NCBI GenBank assembly: GCA_949592205.1 | Contig: CATIUR010000001.1 | Span: 265,324,250-265,388,249 of the forward strand | Source: Helichrysum umbraculigerum | Taxonomy: Eukaryota; Streptophyta; Magnoliopsida; Asterales; Asteraceae | Direction: 5' to 3' | DNA: 64,000 nt | Shown here: positions 36,501-48,603 of the stretch, in pieces | Layout of the letters: the number at the start of each line of letters is the position of its first letter | Position numbering within the stretch: position 1 is the first letter of the stretch | Notes under the pieces: model-generated | Seen by the model: only the letters and a program-made list of their open reading frames with translations | Told to the model about the DNA's origin: nothing | The model's database searches: none | Made by a program: the position numbers and the translations under genes

Positions 36501-37210
36501 ACGTGTTGTCTGCTGTTCGGGAGACACAAACAACCCTATGGTACGTCAAGTCCAGTCTAACTACATCTAACTGAATTAACAACTTGCACAACTAGACGTA
36601 CAGCTTGCAGTTGCAGCACAAGTTATAATCAAATAATTAACAAATATCAGTCTTTCTTCTATGCATGATTACACATAATTCAATCAAATTCCGCAAAATC
36701 ATACACAAGTAAAGCTACAAATTTATATTTATAAAAATATAGAAGTTAAGGGTGTGTTTAGTTGTGGAAAATTTTTCACAATTTTCCATTTCCAATTTTC
36801 TAAAGAAAATAGTTTTCTAGAAAAGTATTGAAAATTTAGAAAACGCGTTCAAAATGTTGGAAAAGTGTATTTTGGAAAACTAGTAATTATCTTGGAAAAT
36901 TTGGAAAAGAGGGGGAAGTTTATAAATGAAAATTTGGAAAAGTGGGAGGGAGTTGTTTTCCACCTCTAAGTTATATTTTGGAAAAGTGGATTTTCCATTT
37001 TCTTGGAAAATTTTCTCAAAAAACTTCATTTTGAACGCGTTTTCCACTTTTCCACTTTTCTTGGAAAAATTTTCTGAAAAACTCTCATTTTTTCTACAAC
37101 TAAACGCACCCTAAAGATCTAACCTTTCCAGAAATAATAAGCCAGCAATCAGTTTTCCGGTTGTGCTTTGAAACTTCTTCAAAAGACAGAATTTTGGCAT
37201 CGGATGTCAT
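33531..37210 (-). CDS. CB5: Cytochrome b5, tail-anchored (three exons)
   Basis: Exons on the minus strand: 37124-37210, 33872-33938 and 33531-33787, giving 136 residues. Exon 1 ([17 protein letters not shown]..., 29 codons) was found by looking for the DCW motif upstream; donor AAG|GTTAG, acceptor TAG|GTG. Exon 2 opens [14 protein letters not shown] and ends ACCG|GTAAGA. Exon 3 opens in [13 protein letters not shown]. The two heme-ligand histidines are H40 (HPGG) and H64 (VGHS), at the standard spacing. The C-terminus (~110-134, [19 protein letters not shown] then basic residues) is an ER tail anchor. Cytochrome b5 donates electrons to fatty-acid desaturases, hydroxylases and some P450s. Intron 1 is 3185 bases and holds a MITE; introns of this gene are usually far shorter. 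All exon joins keep the frame. Confidence 0.93.
34335..34735. repeat. Degenerate GGGTCGGGTT-type repeat in cytochrome b5 intron 1
   Basis: Multiple GGGTC, GGGTCTA and GGGTCGGGTT words on the left, and ACCCG and GACCCAT words on the right on the opposite strand. This is typical of a decayed DNA transposon common in plants. The ends are not defined. Confidence 0.4.
34736..36749. other. Middle of cytochrome b5 intron 1
   Basis: AT-rich; ORFs at 35368-35667 and 35768-35962 carry no domain or splice support. Nothing else seen. Confidence 0.5.
36750..37111. mobile_element. Harbinger/Tourist-like MITE in cytochrome b5 intron 1
   Basis: 362 bases with inverted ends GGGTGTGTTTAGTTGT and, complemented, GGGTGCGTTTAGTTGT, flanked by TAA on both sides (36747-36749, 37112-37114). 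The 3-base TAA/TTA target and GGGTGTGTTT-type end are Harbinger hallmarks. The interior repeats TTTTCCACTTTTC and GGAAAA on both strands. The element ends 12 bases from the 5' splice site of exon 1. Confidence 0.88.
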
Positions 37211-37879
37211 TTCTTGATCTTAACAGTTAACACCTACAAAACACACTACTCTTACAATTACATTAAAATAAACACATCATAAAACTTCTTAGTTATATCC
37301 GCAGAATATAAAAATAATAATTCAATAATTTAATTATATATTAAACGTGATAAACGATGTGGTCTAAGTTTGTTCCAATATTCAATATGTAGTCAATAAA
37401 GACGTCCAATTATATTTTTTCCTAATATTTTTGAAAACATTTCTCAAAAAATGATGATTAAAGTGTGAAAGGAACTTTTTTAACCATAAGATAATGTTTT
37501 AATGTATAGTATACATCATTTACGTCACCATCGACTATTATTTGCAATATTTTTTTGAATGTGACATCATTTGTAGATAAGGCTTCATTTCGTCGCTATA
37601 GGAAAATAATGGAGTAGAAAAGATCATCTTATATATGGGTGTAATAATAATTAATAATTTCATTATAGTCGTTAGAATTGTTACACAACCTCTGTTAAGG
37701 AGAAATGTTATAGTGCTATACCAATAAAAAAAAAATCTACAAAATTTGTGTATAAAATTACCTGCATATCAACCATAGGATATGACTAGTGATCGTTAAT
37801 AAGAGAAAAATAAAAGTATTTTTTATTAGTACATCTGTTACACCTATCATTATTTATATACAGTAAGGTTCCGGGTAGT
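37211..37879. other. Upstream region of cytochrome b5
   Basis: AT-rich putative promoter and 5' untranslated region of the minus-strand gene. I could not choose a TATA box with confidence. Confidence 0.45.
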
Positions 37880-38020
37880 GCATTTTGAGGGGAAAGAAGA
37901 GAAATGTGATTTCAACCGTTGATTTTTGTGATTGACAAGACTGCATTTTACGTAAAATGCAGTGTGTACGTAAAGTGTAGTGTTGCGAATCTGAGCCGTT
38001 GCCCACTTTCTCCTCAAAAT
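37880..38020. mobile_element. MITE-like element with GCATTTTGAGG end, copy B
   Basis: Related to 27326-27511: GCATTTTGAGGGGAAAG at the left, CTTTCTCCTCAAAAT at the right, with a TTTTACGTAAAA palindrome and GTGTTGCGAATC in the middle. Confidence 0.6.
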
Positions 38021-38445
38021 AAAGCCGCTCCTCTTACATACACCTAATCTAAATATATAAATGAAATTATTTGTAAATGTAGCCTTTCTCTTTGTTAAGT
38101 ACACTAAATCACTAATTACCGCGATTCTTATAATTTAATAAGGTCGTAGACTCGTAGTGAGAACTTGGGCTGTCATTATGGTTGGGCCAACTAAAATAGT
38201 TGTGGGAAGGCCCAAGTGAAAAATGGTAGTATATCTTTTGGATTTTGGATGTATCCTCTTGTGTATATGCAACGAGCGGCGGAAGTTATGAGAAAGGGTC
38301 CTGGTCTCGGAATCCCACCGAGTTGATTGAGTTGTCCTCTTAAAAGAAGAGACAATGATACATGTTAAGTTACATGTTACATGTTAGATTTAATTATTTT
38401 CTCTAGCTAGGTTTATAGATAATCTAATCTAATCTAATCTAAATC

Positions 38446-38620
38446 TAAATATTAATAAAAGAAAACTTTGCTAGCCTCAATTTTGCTTCAAAAGCAACTC
38501 AATTAACCAATAGGATTGAAGTATTTCACCAAATTTTCAATTAACTAGTCAAATGCAAGATTTGACCTGATAAATCTCTTTTGAGAAACCCCATATAAAA
38601 AATAAGATAATAATCTTCGT
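38446..38620 (+). repeat. AAAAGAAAACTTTGCTAG repeat, copy 1
   Basis: AATATTAATAAAAGAAAAC followed by CTTTGCTAGCCTCAATTTTG and TCAATTAACCAAT. Other copies are at 53868-54035 (+) and 57584-57925 (-). It may be a Helitron 5' region (it is preceded by TCTAATCTAATCTAA), but the matching 3' end is not identified here. Confidence 0.6.
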
Positions 38621-39225
38621 TGATAAATTAACAAATTATCTTAATTTTATGTACGTAGATTTAGAAGACATAGGAAGCTAAATTTTACTTAGATAATTAT
38701 TTTATTTATAAAAAATGTAAGTAGATTTAAATGTTTTATATATATAGATAGATTAATTTGTAATTTTTAAAATCAAAATCTTAGGAGAATTATTCACTAA
38801 TAGATTTAAAAGTTTCTTCGTGAGAAAACTCGATTAATTGATACTCTTCATTCTTTACCCAATTTGGGATATCGTTTTTGCTATCAGAATTAAAAATTGT
38901 TACTATATAATTACAAAACAAAATACTTGATATTATTTCATATTTGTTCGGCTTAAATACTAATTCATTTAATTACACTATGAAGGTTTGTTAAAGTTTG
39001 GTACATTTTTAGTTATTAGGCTATCAACTGTGAAATACATTTGTTACCATTTGTCATGAGCTATGCTCCATTTAGATAGAAATTGGTGAAAAGGTAGGTT
39101 TTCTTAGGATTGATCTTTTGATCCTAAGAATCGAACATCTCACAATGAGTTTCACATAATAAGGCCCAATCAATAAAATTTAAACTTAAACATCCTAATC
39201 ATAACCGTAAACAAGATATGAAGTT
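38621..39225. other. Non-coding AT-rich spacer
   Basis: No gene or repeat supported. Confidence 0.5.
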
Positions 39226-39571
39226 TAATTTGGTTAGAAGGATCATAGTAGATTAAGCTATTTAAAAAATATAATAATAATCAAAATATTAAAAATGTAA
39301 CTCATGTGTAGACTGGTTTGTTTTATATAAGACATCTTAAATTATTACTTTTGATAAATGCATGTTTATATATCTTAACAACATACTATAAAATTACGTA
39401 ATTTGGTTAGAAAGATCATAGTATATTAACCTATTTAAAAAATATAATAATAATCAAAATATTAAAAATGAAACTCATGTGTAGACGGGTTTGTTTTATT
39501 TAAGGCATCTTAAACTATTAATTTTTATAAATGCATGTTTATATATCTTAACAACATACTATAAAATTACG
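39226..39571. repeat. Tandem duplication, 173-bp period
   Basis: TAATTTGGTTAGAA(A/G)GATCA begins at 39226 and 39399. Both units carry TTTAAAAAATATAATAATAA, GTGTAGAC and AACAACATACTATAAAATTA, with a few substitutions between them. Confidence 0.9.
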
Positions 39572-39734
39572 CAAATTATCCCTTAACACCATTAATGCTT
39601 CTATTTAACTAATATTGACTTTCAACAATTACATATTAACAGGGTGTTACTTATATTTGATTAATTAATTAATTTTTCTTACACAACCCGTGTATATACG
39701 ACAAATACAAATTTATATCTTTTATTAAGTATTC

Positions 39735-39954
39735 CTGGAGGTGATGAGTTCAAATCTCGCCCATGGCATTTCGTCTAGGGGAGGGGAGACTCCGCAGCGC
39801 GATACCCATCTAAGACATGGGAGAGCAACTCCTTTAGAGCGTCGTCGAGATTACGAACTATGGAGCGGTTCTCATATCGGGGAGTAACCGCTTGTGGAAG
39901 ATGAACGGGTGGACCAAAGGTCCGTCAGTGATTCCACAACTGCCTTTAAAAAAA
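39735..39954 (+). mobile_element. tRNA-derived SINE
   Basis: About 220 bases ending in a short A-rich tail, flanked by an 11-base direct repeat ATTAAGTATTC (39724-39734, 39955-39965). Near the left end GAGTTCAAATCTC is a pol III B-box. A clear A-box is missing, so the 5' end is probably truncated or diverged. Confidence 0.8.
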
Positions 39955-39965
39955 ATTAAGTATTC

Positions 39966-41173
39966 AATCTTTCTTATAAAACATGTCTTAATAAAACATA
40001 TGTATATATATTCACTACATATATTGAATTTCGTTACAGAATATATATTTAGGATAGCACTAAGATAGCACTAATATTTACTAATGCAAACATATGGGTT
40101 CGTGTTGTGGCATCCCATAGTCACAACTGCTGAACGAGTCAGTTACGTCGCTCACATTGTGGATAAGCACCCGATTGTGGACCGGTTTAGATTGTCAGTT
40201 ATCTACCTTTTGCTACAAATATCCCTTTATTTCTAATAATAAATGATAATTCACATCCAACATCCTATTTTTAAGTATTTTAATCATTTTTAGTTGTTTA
40301 TGATAATTTCTAAATAATTTATTGTATATAATTTTAGTCATGTTCATGTAATCTACATTTATAGTTACATACATTTACAAAATATACACATTAGTAGAGT
40401 GTTATAATATCGTATTGCATCTGCCATCATCCTTATATACAAGATATAAACGTTGATACTTAAATATATGTAAAAAAAATATCGATACGTTTGCATTAAA
40501 CACCCGTGTATATACACGTGTCTATAATCAATAATAATAATTATTATATATGTAACGATGATGACCTTTTAAATCTATACATAATTGAGAGCGATAGGGT
40601 ACAAACTGCAAAAAATAAAATAAAAAAATAAAATGAAGTCTAAACTTCATCCAATAATAAAAAATAGTTGTAATAAAATATGATCACAGTGAATTGAAGT
40701 TCCAAAGATAAGAGGTTGTCATGCAAGCAGTGAATATGGATGGCAAAAACCCTCGCACCCAACAAGCGAAACTCGGAACCTTCAGTCGGATGACTTATAG
40801 GGTTTGGGGCTGATTTTGAAGCTCAAACAAGAATTTTTATCGGATACAAGCATTACTTCATAAACTAAAATAAATGCTGAAAAACAGAAGAACATAAACA
40901 TGAACACGAGAAACCAAACATACAACAATGTGTCTGAAGTAAAAATAAACCAAGCAAGCTAATCGATCAATAACTTTTCCAGCAACTTATAATCGCAAAA
41001 GCCTTCCTCCATAGTAACTGCAACAAAAACAAAACACGAATCACTCCACAACAATTTTTATCACAGGATCTCTTGTGTTTATTTCTACCAGCAAATATAT
41101 AAATAAATAATACTCGAGTACATGTCACAAATGTAGCTGGATCAAAAGTTACGAATACATACATACAGAGTTA
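39966..41173. other. Spacer and 3' flank of the TAC1-like gene
   Basis: Hairpin CCCGTGTATATACACG at ~40503-40518. The right half likely holds the 3' untranslated region of the minus-strand gene; a donor-like GTATGTATG just after its stop codon (complement of ~41160-41168) might begin a 3'-UTR intron, as in rice TAC1. No other gene. Confidence 0.5.
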
Positions 41174-42281
41174 CTACGCGCTCATAACTGATCCAGGTAT
41201 GCGAACGGGCTTTGTACGTACAGTCTCCTTTTGATTCTCATGGTCAGGATGGATCTTCTTCTTCAGCATTTTTCTCATCATCTTTTAAAGAAAAAAAATC
41301 ATAATAATTACTAACCCGGATTACAATAACCATGCCATTTAGTTATATAGCAAGAGAAAGAGATGAATGTTCACTTGATTCATTTTCTTTAAGGGACGGG
41401 CTGCATGGTCTTTTTTGAGCTTCTTCTTAGAGATCAAAGAAACCCTATCATCATTCAATTCATGTTTCATGTTGGATTCAGTAGAATTGTATTCGACGTT
41501 GGCATGATCTTGATCATAAGCCAAACTCTTGTTCTTTAATAAGTTGTTTTCAGAATCACCCCAAAATAAATCAGCAAGAGTGATTCTTTCTCCAGCCTTC
41601 TTTTCCTTTTTCACCTCATTAGTATCCTCCACACCATCTTCAGTATCATTAGATTTAGTATTTTTTTCACATTGTAATTGGTCATTCTTCTGATCATGGA
41701 ATAAACCATGCTTAGAAGCTTTTAATACCAAAGGAAATTCCATTTCTGCTTCTTGATCACACTCACATTCATCGTCCAGATTAACATTTGCACCGACAGA
41801 TAGGAGATTTTTATGACTGATATCACACAAGTATGTGTCATCTTCTGGCTCGAAATCTTTGGATAATTCAGGATCAAACCCAAATGTCCCAATAGCGAAT
41901 ATGCCTTCCTTCCAACCATCAAACACACTATCCAATGTTGCATTCTCAAGCAACGCTACCTTATCCTTCCTAATTTCGTCAGAGTCAGCCTTTGTGACAT
42001 CTTGGTCAACTTCATCTGATAGAAATGAATTACAAACATTATTCAGATAAACAAGCGGATAAGGTAAAGCAAGAGATGAAAATACGATAACTAACTAAGG
42101 AATGAGAAACTCACATTTGTGATGAAACCTACGATGAACCCAATTAAAGATCTGTCAACAATTTTTAAGAAAAATAAAACGGCCGGTTAAAACTGGTCCA
42201 TGCATACATAATAAAATGCTTATGATCGAAGCTTATAATTAATATGAAAAGCCTAGGTATCTAACCATAACATACCTTCAT
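41174..42281 (-). CDS. TAC1: TAC1-like protein, IGT (LAZY/TAC1/DRO1) family, four coding exons
   Basis: Exons on the minus strand: 42276-42281 (ATGAAG only), 42115-42151, 41375-42015 and 41174-41281; all joins keep frame and use GT-AG, giving 263 residues. The first residues read MKIFNWVHRRFHHK, as in TAC1, with the family's two-codon first coding exon. Conserved regions: the IGT motif WKEGIFAIGTFGFDPE (~51-66), RITLADLFWGD (~165), and MMRKMLKKKIHPD near the C-terminus. The EAR-like last motif of LAZY and DRO1 proteins is absent, which is what distinguishes TAC1. TAC1 promotes wider branch or tiller angles, opposing LAZY in gravity-guided shoot growth. The middle (100-180) is acidic and low complexity. 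Exons 1 and 2 and the C-terminus were found by splice and motif reading; transcripts would settle them. Confidence 0.92.
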
Positions 42282-43876
42282 TTCTTACTTAACTCGTATG
42301 AGTCGATTAGAGAGATGAATAGACAATTGTGAGTAGTTTTATGTATATGTGGGTGAACGACAAAAGATTATAGTCAATGGGATTTACATTATGAAAGAAA
42401 ATATAGTAGAGAGGAAGGAGGGGGGGCTAAACTTGAGTGAGGTTCATATGGCAACACGTAGCACGCTCATAATCAAAAGGGCCCGTCAACATAAGGTATG
42501 TTTTCCTTTTACATTTCTCCATACATGATCATACGAAACATTTATTATTCTGTTAGTATTTTTCCATTTGTATCTTAGTGCAACTTGAAGACATTAAGTT
42601 AAATCATCTTTAGTTAGTATTGTTCCATTTGTATCTTCAATTCACTGATGACCCATCTCAAAAACGAGTATCCAATGCAAATTTACGAAAGTAACCAATT
42701 AAGACTCAAAATATATTGTAAATGCATAGAATAACTTAGAGTACACATCCGGGATGGATAACAAATGCAAATGAATGCAGAAGAAAATTTTCTAGCATCC
42801 TTCAAACTTCAGTTCTCTAGAATTCAAGAAAACAAAGCTTGGACGTTCAGGCTTCAATTGCTCAAGTATTTTATTTGCTCGATATGATCATTCGGGTGTT
42901 ACTTAATTGGCACAAATTAGTTTATAAGAAATTTTGAGCTTCCATATGATACATTTGATATTTAGTGCATTTATACGGATTGAGTAGTAGTTTGGGTAGC
43001 ATTTAATGTAAGTTGGTTTTTTGCAAATATAGATAAAAAACTTTCATTTCACCTACATCTGTTACCTGCTGAAGAAACTATGAGCATGTATGTTGGAGAT
43101 TTCTAACTGTTATGATATGCAGGATGGAATAAGCTAGCTAGCAGTGACACTATGCATACATCAACAAACACAAAGTTGTTTGAGAAAAGATAGAATTATA
43201 CTATACCCAACTCAATAGTTGACCCATACGTGTGGACCAAGCTTGCATATGTGCTGTAGATTTGACTACTAGTCCCATGTCTTCTACCATGAATAACTTA
43301 AAGCCATGAGCAATAAAGAGTATAAGTAGTGGACTGAGTACTTCTGTGTGGTTCTAAATGTCTTAACTTTAATAATACCCAATATAGGGAGCAATCTATG
43401 TCCCGAAGACAATTTAAAAACCAATTGCGGTGAACATCACAAACCGGAAATACATTGTAAAGCTATCCTTCCCTCCCTAAGTATACACTTATAAAATTTA
43501 CGCAGTTTTAATAATCTGTTTAAGATAACTCAAAATAGTAATATCGACACTTAAATTTGGACCGAGAGAGTATTATATTTCTTGTGTGTAGGAGTAGCTA
43601 GATTCGCAAAGATTCAATATGCATGCAAGTCAACACGACTTTTAATTAAATCATGATTAGGTGGGAGATCATAATACCTTCCCTTTTTACCATCACTATT
43701 TATTTTAATCAAATCAGGTTACATCAGATAATCAGGCTAAAATTTGTATCTTTAGGGGTCCTCTCTCTTTTAATCATTATATTGAATTGATTATTAACAT
43801 TTAGATTTGAACTAGCTAGTTATTAGCCTATGGTCAATTATGCATTTTTTCTATCTGGACATGTATATATATATAT
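42282..43876. other. Upstream region of TAC1 and spacer
   Basis: AT-rich, no gene or defined repeat; the part next to 42282 must contain the promoter and leader. Confidence 0.5.
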
Positions 43877-44248
43877 GGGTAAATAATGGTTTAATCACCA
43901 AACTTTCAATTTTTTTTCGTTTTAACCCTTCAACTTTTTTTTTAATGTTTTAAGCCTTCAACTTACGGGTTGACCAATTTTTAATCCCTTCACTTTAATT
44001 GACCGTCGCTGTAGGGTTTTAGCGATGACATGTCGTCGCTGTAGGGTTTTAGCGACGCCATTTAGCGACGACATGTCGTCGCTAAATCTTTGGCTCCGGA
44101 TACAAATGGCTTTTTCGTACGGTCAATTAAAGTGAAGGGATTAAAAATTGGTCAACCCGTAAGTTGAAGGCTTAAAACATTAAAAAAAAAGTTGAAGGGT
44201 TAAAACGAAAAAAAATTGAAAGTTTGGTGATTAAACCATTATTTACCC
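43877..44248. mobile_element. MITE with ~140-bp inverted repeats and a 26-bp perfect palindrome
   Basis: 372 bases. GGGTAAATAATGGTTTAATC at the left is repeated inverted at the right, and the pairing continues through ACTTTCAATTTTTT, TTGAAGG and AATTGACCG. The centre has several GTCGTCGCTAAA/TTTAGCGACGAC words; 44061-44086 is a perfect 26-base palindrome. The flanks are TA repeats (TATATATAT both sides), so the target duplication cannot be measured exactly. Confidence 0.85.
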
Positions 44249-45855
<1,607 letters not shown>

Positions 45856-46024
45856 TATTATCATTTCAAACATAGGATTCTATATATCGACATTTAATTT
45901 TGCACATCATTTACAGTTAAAAGAACTAAAGATGCCCCTACGTAACGTACGTTTATACAAAGATCTAGCTAGCTAGTCACTTGATCAGTCACTATATACA
46001 AAGATCTACTACCAAGTAGTTAAA

Positions 46025-46175
46025 AAGTGTAACCGACCCTTTGGTGGTGATTATCGACGGGTCACACAGCCAACATGAGAGAGTTAAATCGCGCAGTTGT
46101 CCCATCATCAAGACTCGAACCCCTAACCTCTTGGTTGGAAGGGTCACTAGTCTAGGAATCACCACAATTACGTAT
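46025..46175 (-). mobile_element. tRNA-derived SINE, minus strand
   Basis: Complement reads GACTAGTGACC (A-box-like), then ~30 bases later GGGGTTCGAGTC (B-box), then a non-tRNA tail ending near CGGTTACACTTTTT. Spacing and order fit a tRNA-related SINE. Flanking duplications were not found. Confidence 0.65.
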
Positions 46176-46485
46176 CTTATATTTTCGGAAGAAATTTTGG
46201 GAGTTGTTTTGGACGTGGCCTGACGTCCTGACCAATATATTCAACTTACTGCTCACTTTTCAACGTCAATTACGGAAATAAAATTTAGCCATTTTTTATT
46301 CGTACGAGTGAACGTCTCAGGTTTGGTTATTAATTATCATATTAGCCCTTTGAGTAATGTGTCCATTGGGCCAAGTAGGTTGAGTGAGTTTCCTATATCA
46401 ACATTTAATGGACTAAAAAGATGATGACGATTCGTATTCGTAAACGGGAAATAAAATCATATACTCCTAACTTATGTAAACAAAA

Positions 46486-46809
46486 GGGTTAATTGTTTCG
46501 TTATGTATTTAACTTTACCTCTTTTACTATTGTATGCAACAAACTTTCAAACGTTCTATTGTATGTATCGAACTTTTTAAAAATATCTATTGTATGTATT
46601 GGATGACCTTTTTGCTGACGTGGCACCGGTCATGTTGACGTGGCGCTGATTTGTCATCCTACGTGGCGCTGATTTGTCAGCAAAAAGGTCACCCAATACA
46701 TATAATAGACATTTTTGAAAAGTTCGATACATACAATAGAACGTTTGAAAGTTGGTTGCATACAATAGTAAAAGAGGTAAAGTTAAATACATAACGAAAC
46801 AATTAACCC
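46486..46809. mobile_element. Mutator-type MITE
   Basis: 324 bases, flanked by a perfect 9-base duplication TAAACAAAA (46477-46485, 46810-46818). The ends GGGTTAATTGTTTCGTTATG are inverted and the pairing extends ~150 bases (AACTTTACCTC, TTGTATGCAAC, ATTGTATGTAT). The centre has repeated GACGTGGC. Confidence 0.9.
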
Positions 46810-46818
46810 TAAACAAAA

Positions 46819-47238
46819 ACCTAGGTCAAATTTTCCTTGCAACAAAAACTATATATATCATGTGCAACAAAAAGAAAAAGCTGTACGTAGTTCATGGTAG
46901 AAAAGAATATGTTGCCTCTATATGGAGGCCATCTTAAAGCAACATCATCACAAAAAAGCTATCATACATATATTTTTCTAAGTGTCACTGCAAAGCTTCC
47001 ATTTTAAATGTAATTTATGAGTGCGGGAGACCCCAAACATCAGACATATTTTCTCTTTTTTACTCTTTGTGAATGAAAGAATTGAAGCTACCTTAGATTT
47101 TATTCCAATCTTCATATATTATTTGCTAAATAGTCATGTTTCTCATTGATTCCTTGGTCACTTCTATTGCTAAACTTGTCTATTTAAACATTGTCTCTTT
47201 ACCTTTCTTTTACCACTTTAATTTTTTCTTTTTACACA
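46819..47238 (+). promoter_or_regulatory. Upstream region of the proline-rich gene
   Basis: TATTTAAA at ~47181-47188, about 50 bases before the ATG, is the best core-promoter candidate. The leader TTTTTTCTTTTTACACA is pyrimidine-rich. Confidence 0.55.
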
Positions 47239-48603
47239 ATGTCCGGCCAACAAGTGCCGCCCTCACGTCCATGGTTCCGTTTAACCACCATGGTTCGGCC
47301 ACCACCACCCGCACCTACCGCACAATCGAATCAAGGTCCCCCACCACCAAGGCCAACGTTCATTCGACCTACATTTACCCCAACAGCTCCACAACTAACC
47401 CCAACCCCGCCTCCTCCACAACCTACCCCAATTCCACCAAGCCAGCGACCCATCCCAACCCTACCACCACAACAACCCAACCCAATCTCACCTCCTCAGC
47501 CACCTACCCTAACCCCATCCCCAGTTCCAACTGCGGATGTGGTGGAGCCACCATCACCTCCAGCTCCACCAACAACAATTAGTACTCCACCAACAACTCC
47601 ACCGCGTAAATCACAACAATCATCGCCCCCCGTGACACCTCCACCACAACAATCTTCACCTCCCACGGCGGGCATTGGTTCCCCTCCACCATTGTCAACA
47701 ACTACTACCAGTCCCATCACAACCACCGGCAATGTAACCCCACCATCCTCCCCACCTAAATTTGTCAAGCCACCGGAACAAATCCTACAACCACTACTAC
47801 TCCCACCAACCAATGTGGTAACACCTCCAGCATCACCACCATCTTCTAGAGTTCGCAAGACTTCATTTGCAACTTCACCACCATCTCCACCCACGAATTC
47901 TAGTATCATTCCTTCACCACCTCACTCTCCACCAATGCAACTATCCGAACATCCATCGCCACCAACTTCCCCTCCTAAAATTATCAAAACCTCACCTATC
48001 GTAAAACCTCTTTCTCCACTAGTCCTTCCTTCACTTAAACATGGATCATATAACGAAACTCCTCAAGAATACATGCAAAAGACCATGCATGTTCAAGAAA
48101 CCAAAGAAAAACCAAAGATCACTCCAACTAATGGCTTTAATGGCAGGCATGTTGGTGGGATTCATACTCATAACTCTACCAGAAGACATGAAACTCATAA
48201 GAAAAATTCGGAATCAGAAGATGCGGGAAAGACTATTATAACAATTTCAGGTGAAAACAGAGGAGCAATCATGAAGATTTCTCCTTTTAGTGAAGACAAG
48301 AGACATGAGTTTGGTAACAACATTCACATCAACAGAAACAATCCTTCCACCTCAAGCAATGCAGAGACATCACAAATGGACTCAAATGCAAAGAACAAGC
48401 AACATAATCAAAAATCAAACTCACTACTAAAGACTGCATTCCTTAACAATAATGTACAAGGTGTTAACAATTCTATACTTTGTGATAGCTCCATTAATCA
48501 TCATGATCCTGGAATCCATCTCACTCTTTCAGCAATTTCTGACGGTGATCGTGGGATTCGTTCCAAGGAAAGCAAGAAAGGCGAACATGATATCATAATC
48601 TAA
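47239..48603 (+). CDS. Proline-rich protein of unknown function, intronless
   Basis: 454 residues from ATG 47239 (MSGQQVPPSRPWFRLTTM); the frame stays open to 47191, but only through a TTG, so 47239 is the start. Residues ~18-270 are very rich in proline, serine and threonine (PPPPAPT, SPPTSPP, PPSPP). The last ~170 are a different, hydrophilic region with KTIITISGENRGAIMKISPF. There is no N-terminal signal peptide, which argues against a secreted cell-wall extensin despite the composition. Proteins of this shape are annotated in plants as hydroxyproline-rich glycoprotein-like or vegetative cell wall gp1-like; the ISGENRGA segment is the part most likely to be conserved. The function is unknown. 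Confidence 0.8.
   Translation: MSGQQVPPSRPWFRLTTMVRPPPPAPTAQSNQGPPPPRPTFIRPTFTPTAPQLTPTPPPPQPTPIPPSQRPIPTLPPQQPNPISPPQPPTLTPSPVPTADVVEPPSPPAPPTTISTPPTTPPRKSQQSSPPVTPPPQQSSPPTAGIGSPPPLSTTTTSPITTTGNVTPPSSPPKFVKPPEQILQPLLLPPTNVVTPPASPPSSRVRKTSFATSPPSPPTNSSIIPSPPHSPPMQLSEHPSPPTSPPKIIKTSPIVKPLSPLVLPSLKHGSYNETPQEYMQKTMHVQETKEKPKITPTNGFNGRHVGGIHTHNSTRRHETHKKNSESEDAGKTIITISGENRGAIMKISPFSEDKRHEFGNNIHINRNNPSTSSNAETSQMDSNAKNKQHNQKSNSLLKTAFLNNNVQGVNNSILCDSSINHHDPGIHLTLSAISDGDRGIRSKESKKGEHDIII

Noticed and set aside
36926..37114. 62-codon plus-strand ORF upstream of cytochrome b5 exon 1
   Set aside because: Falls within the Harbinger-like MITE.
39735..39954. A functional tRNA gene
   Set aside because: Only a B-box is clear; there is no cloverleaf or A-box, and the A tail and 11-base flanking repeat mark a SINE.
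40500..40520. Hairpin CCCGTGTATATACACG as another Helitron end
   Set aside because: No CTRR-T in the right place on either strand; may be a decayed end but cannot be supported.
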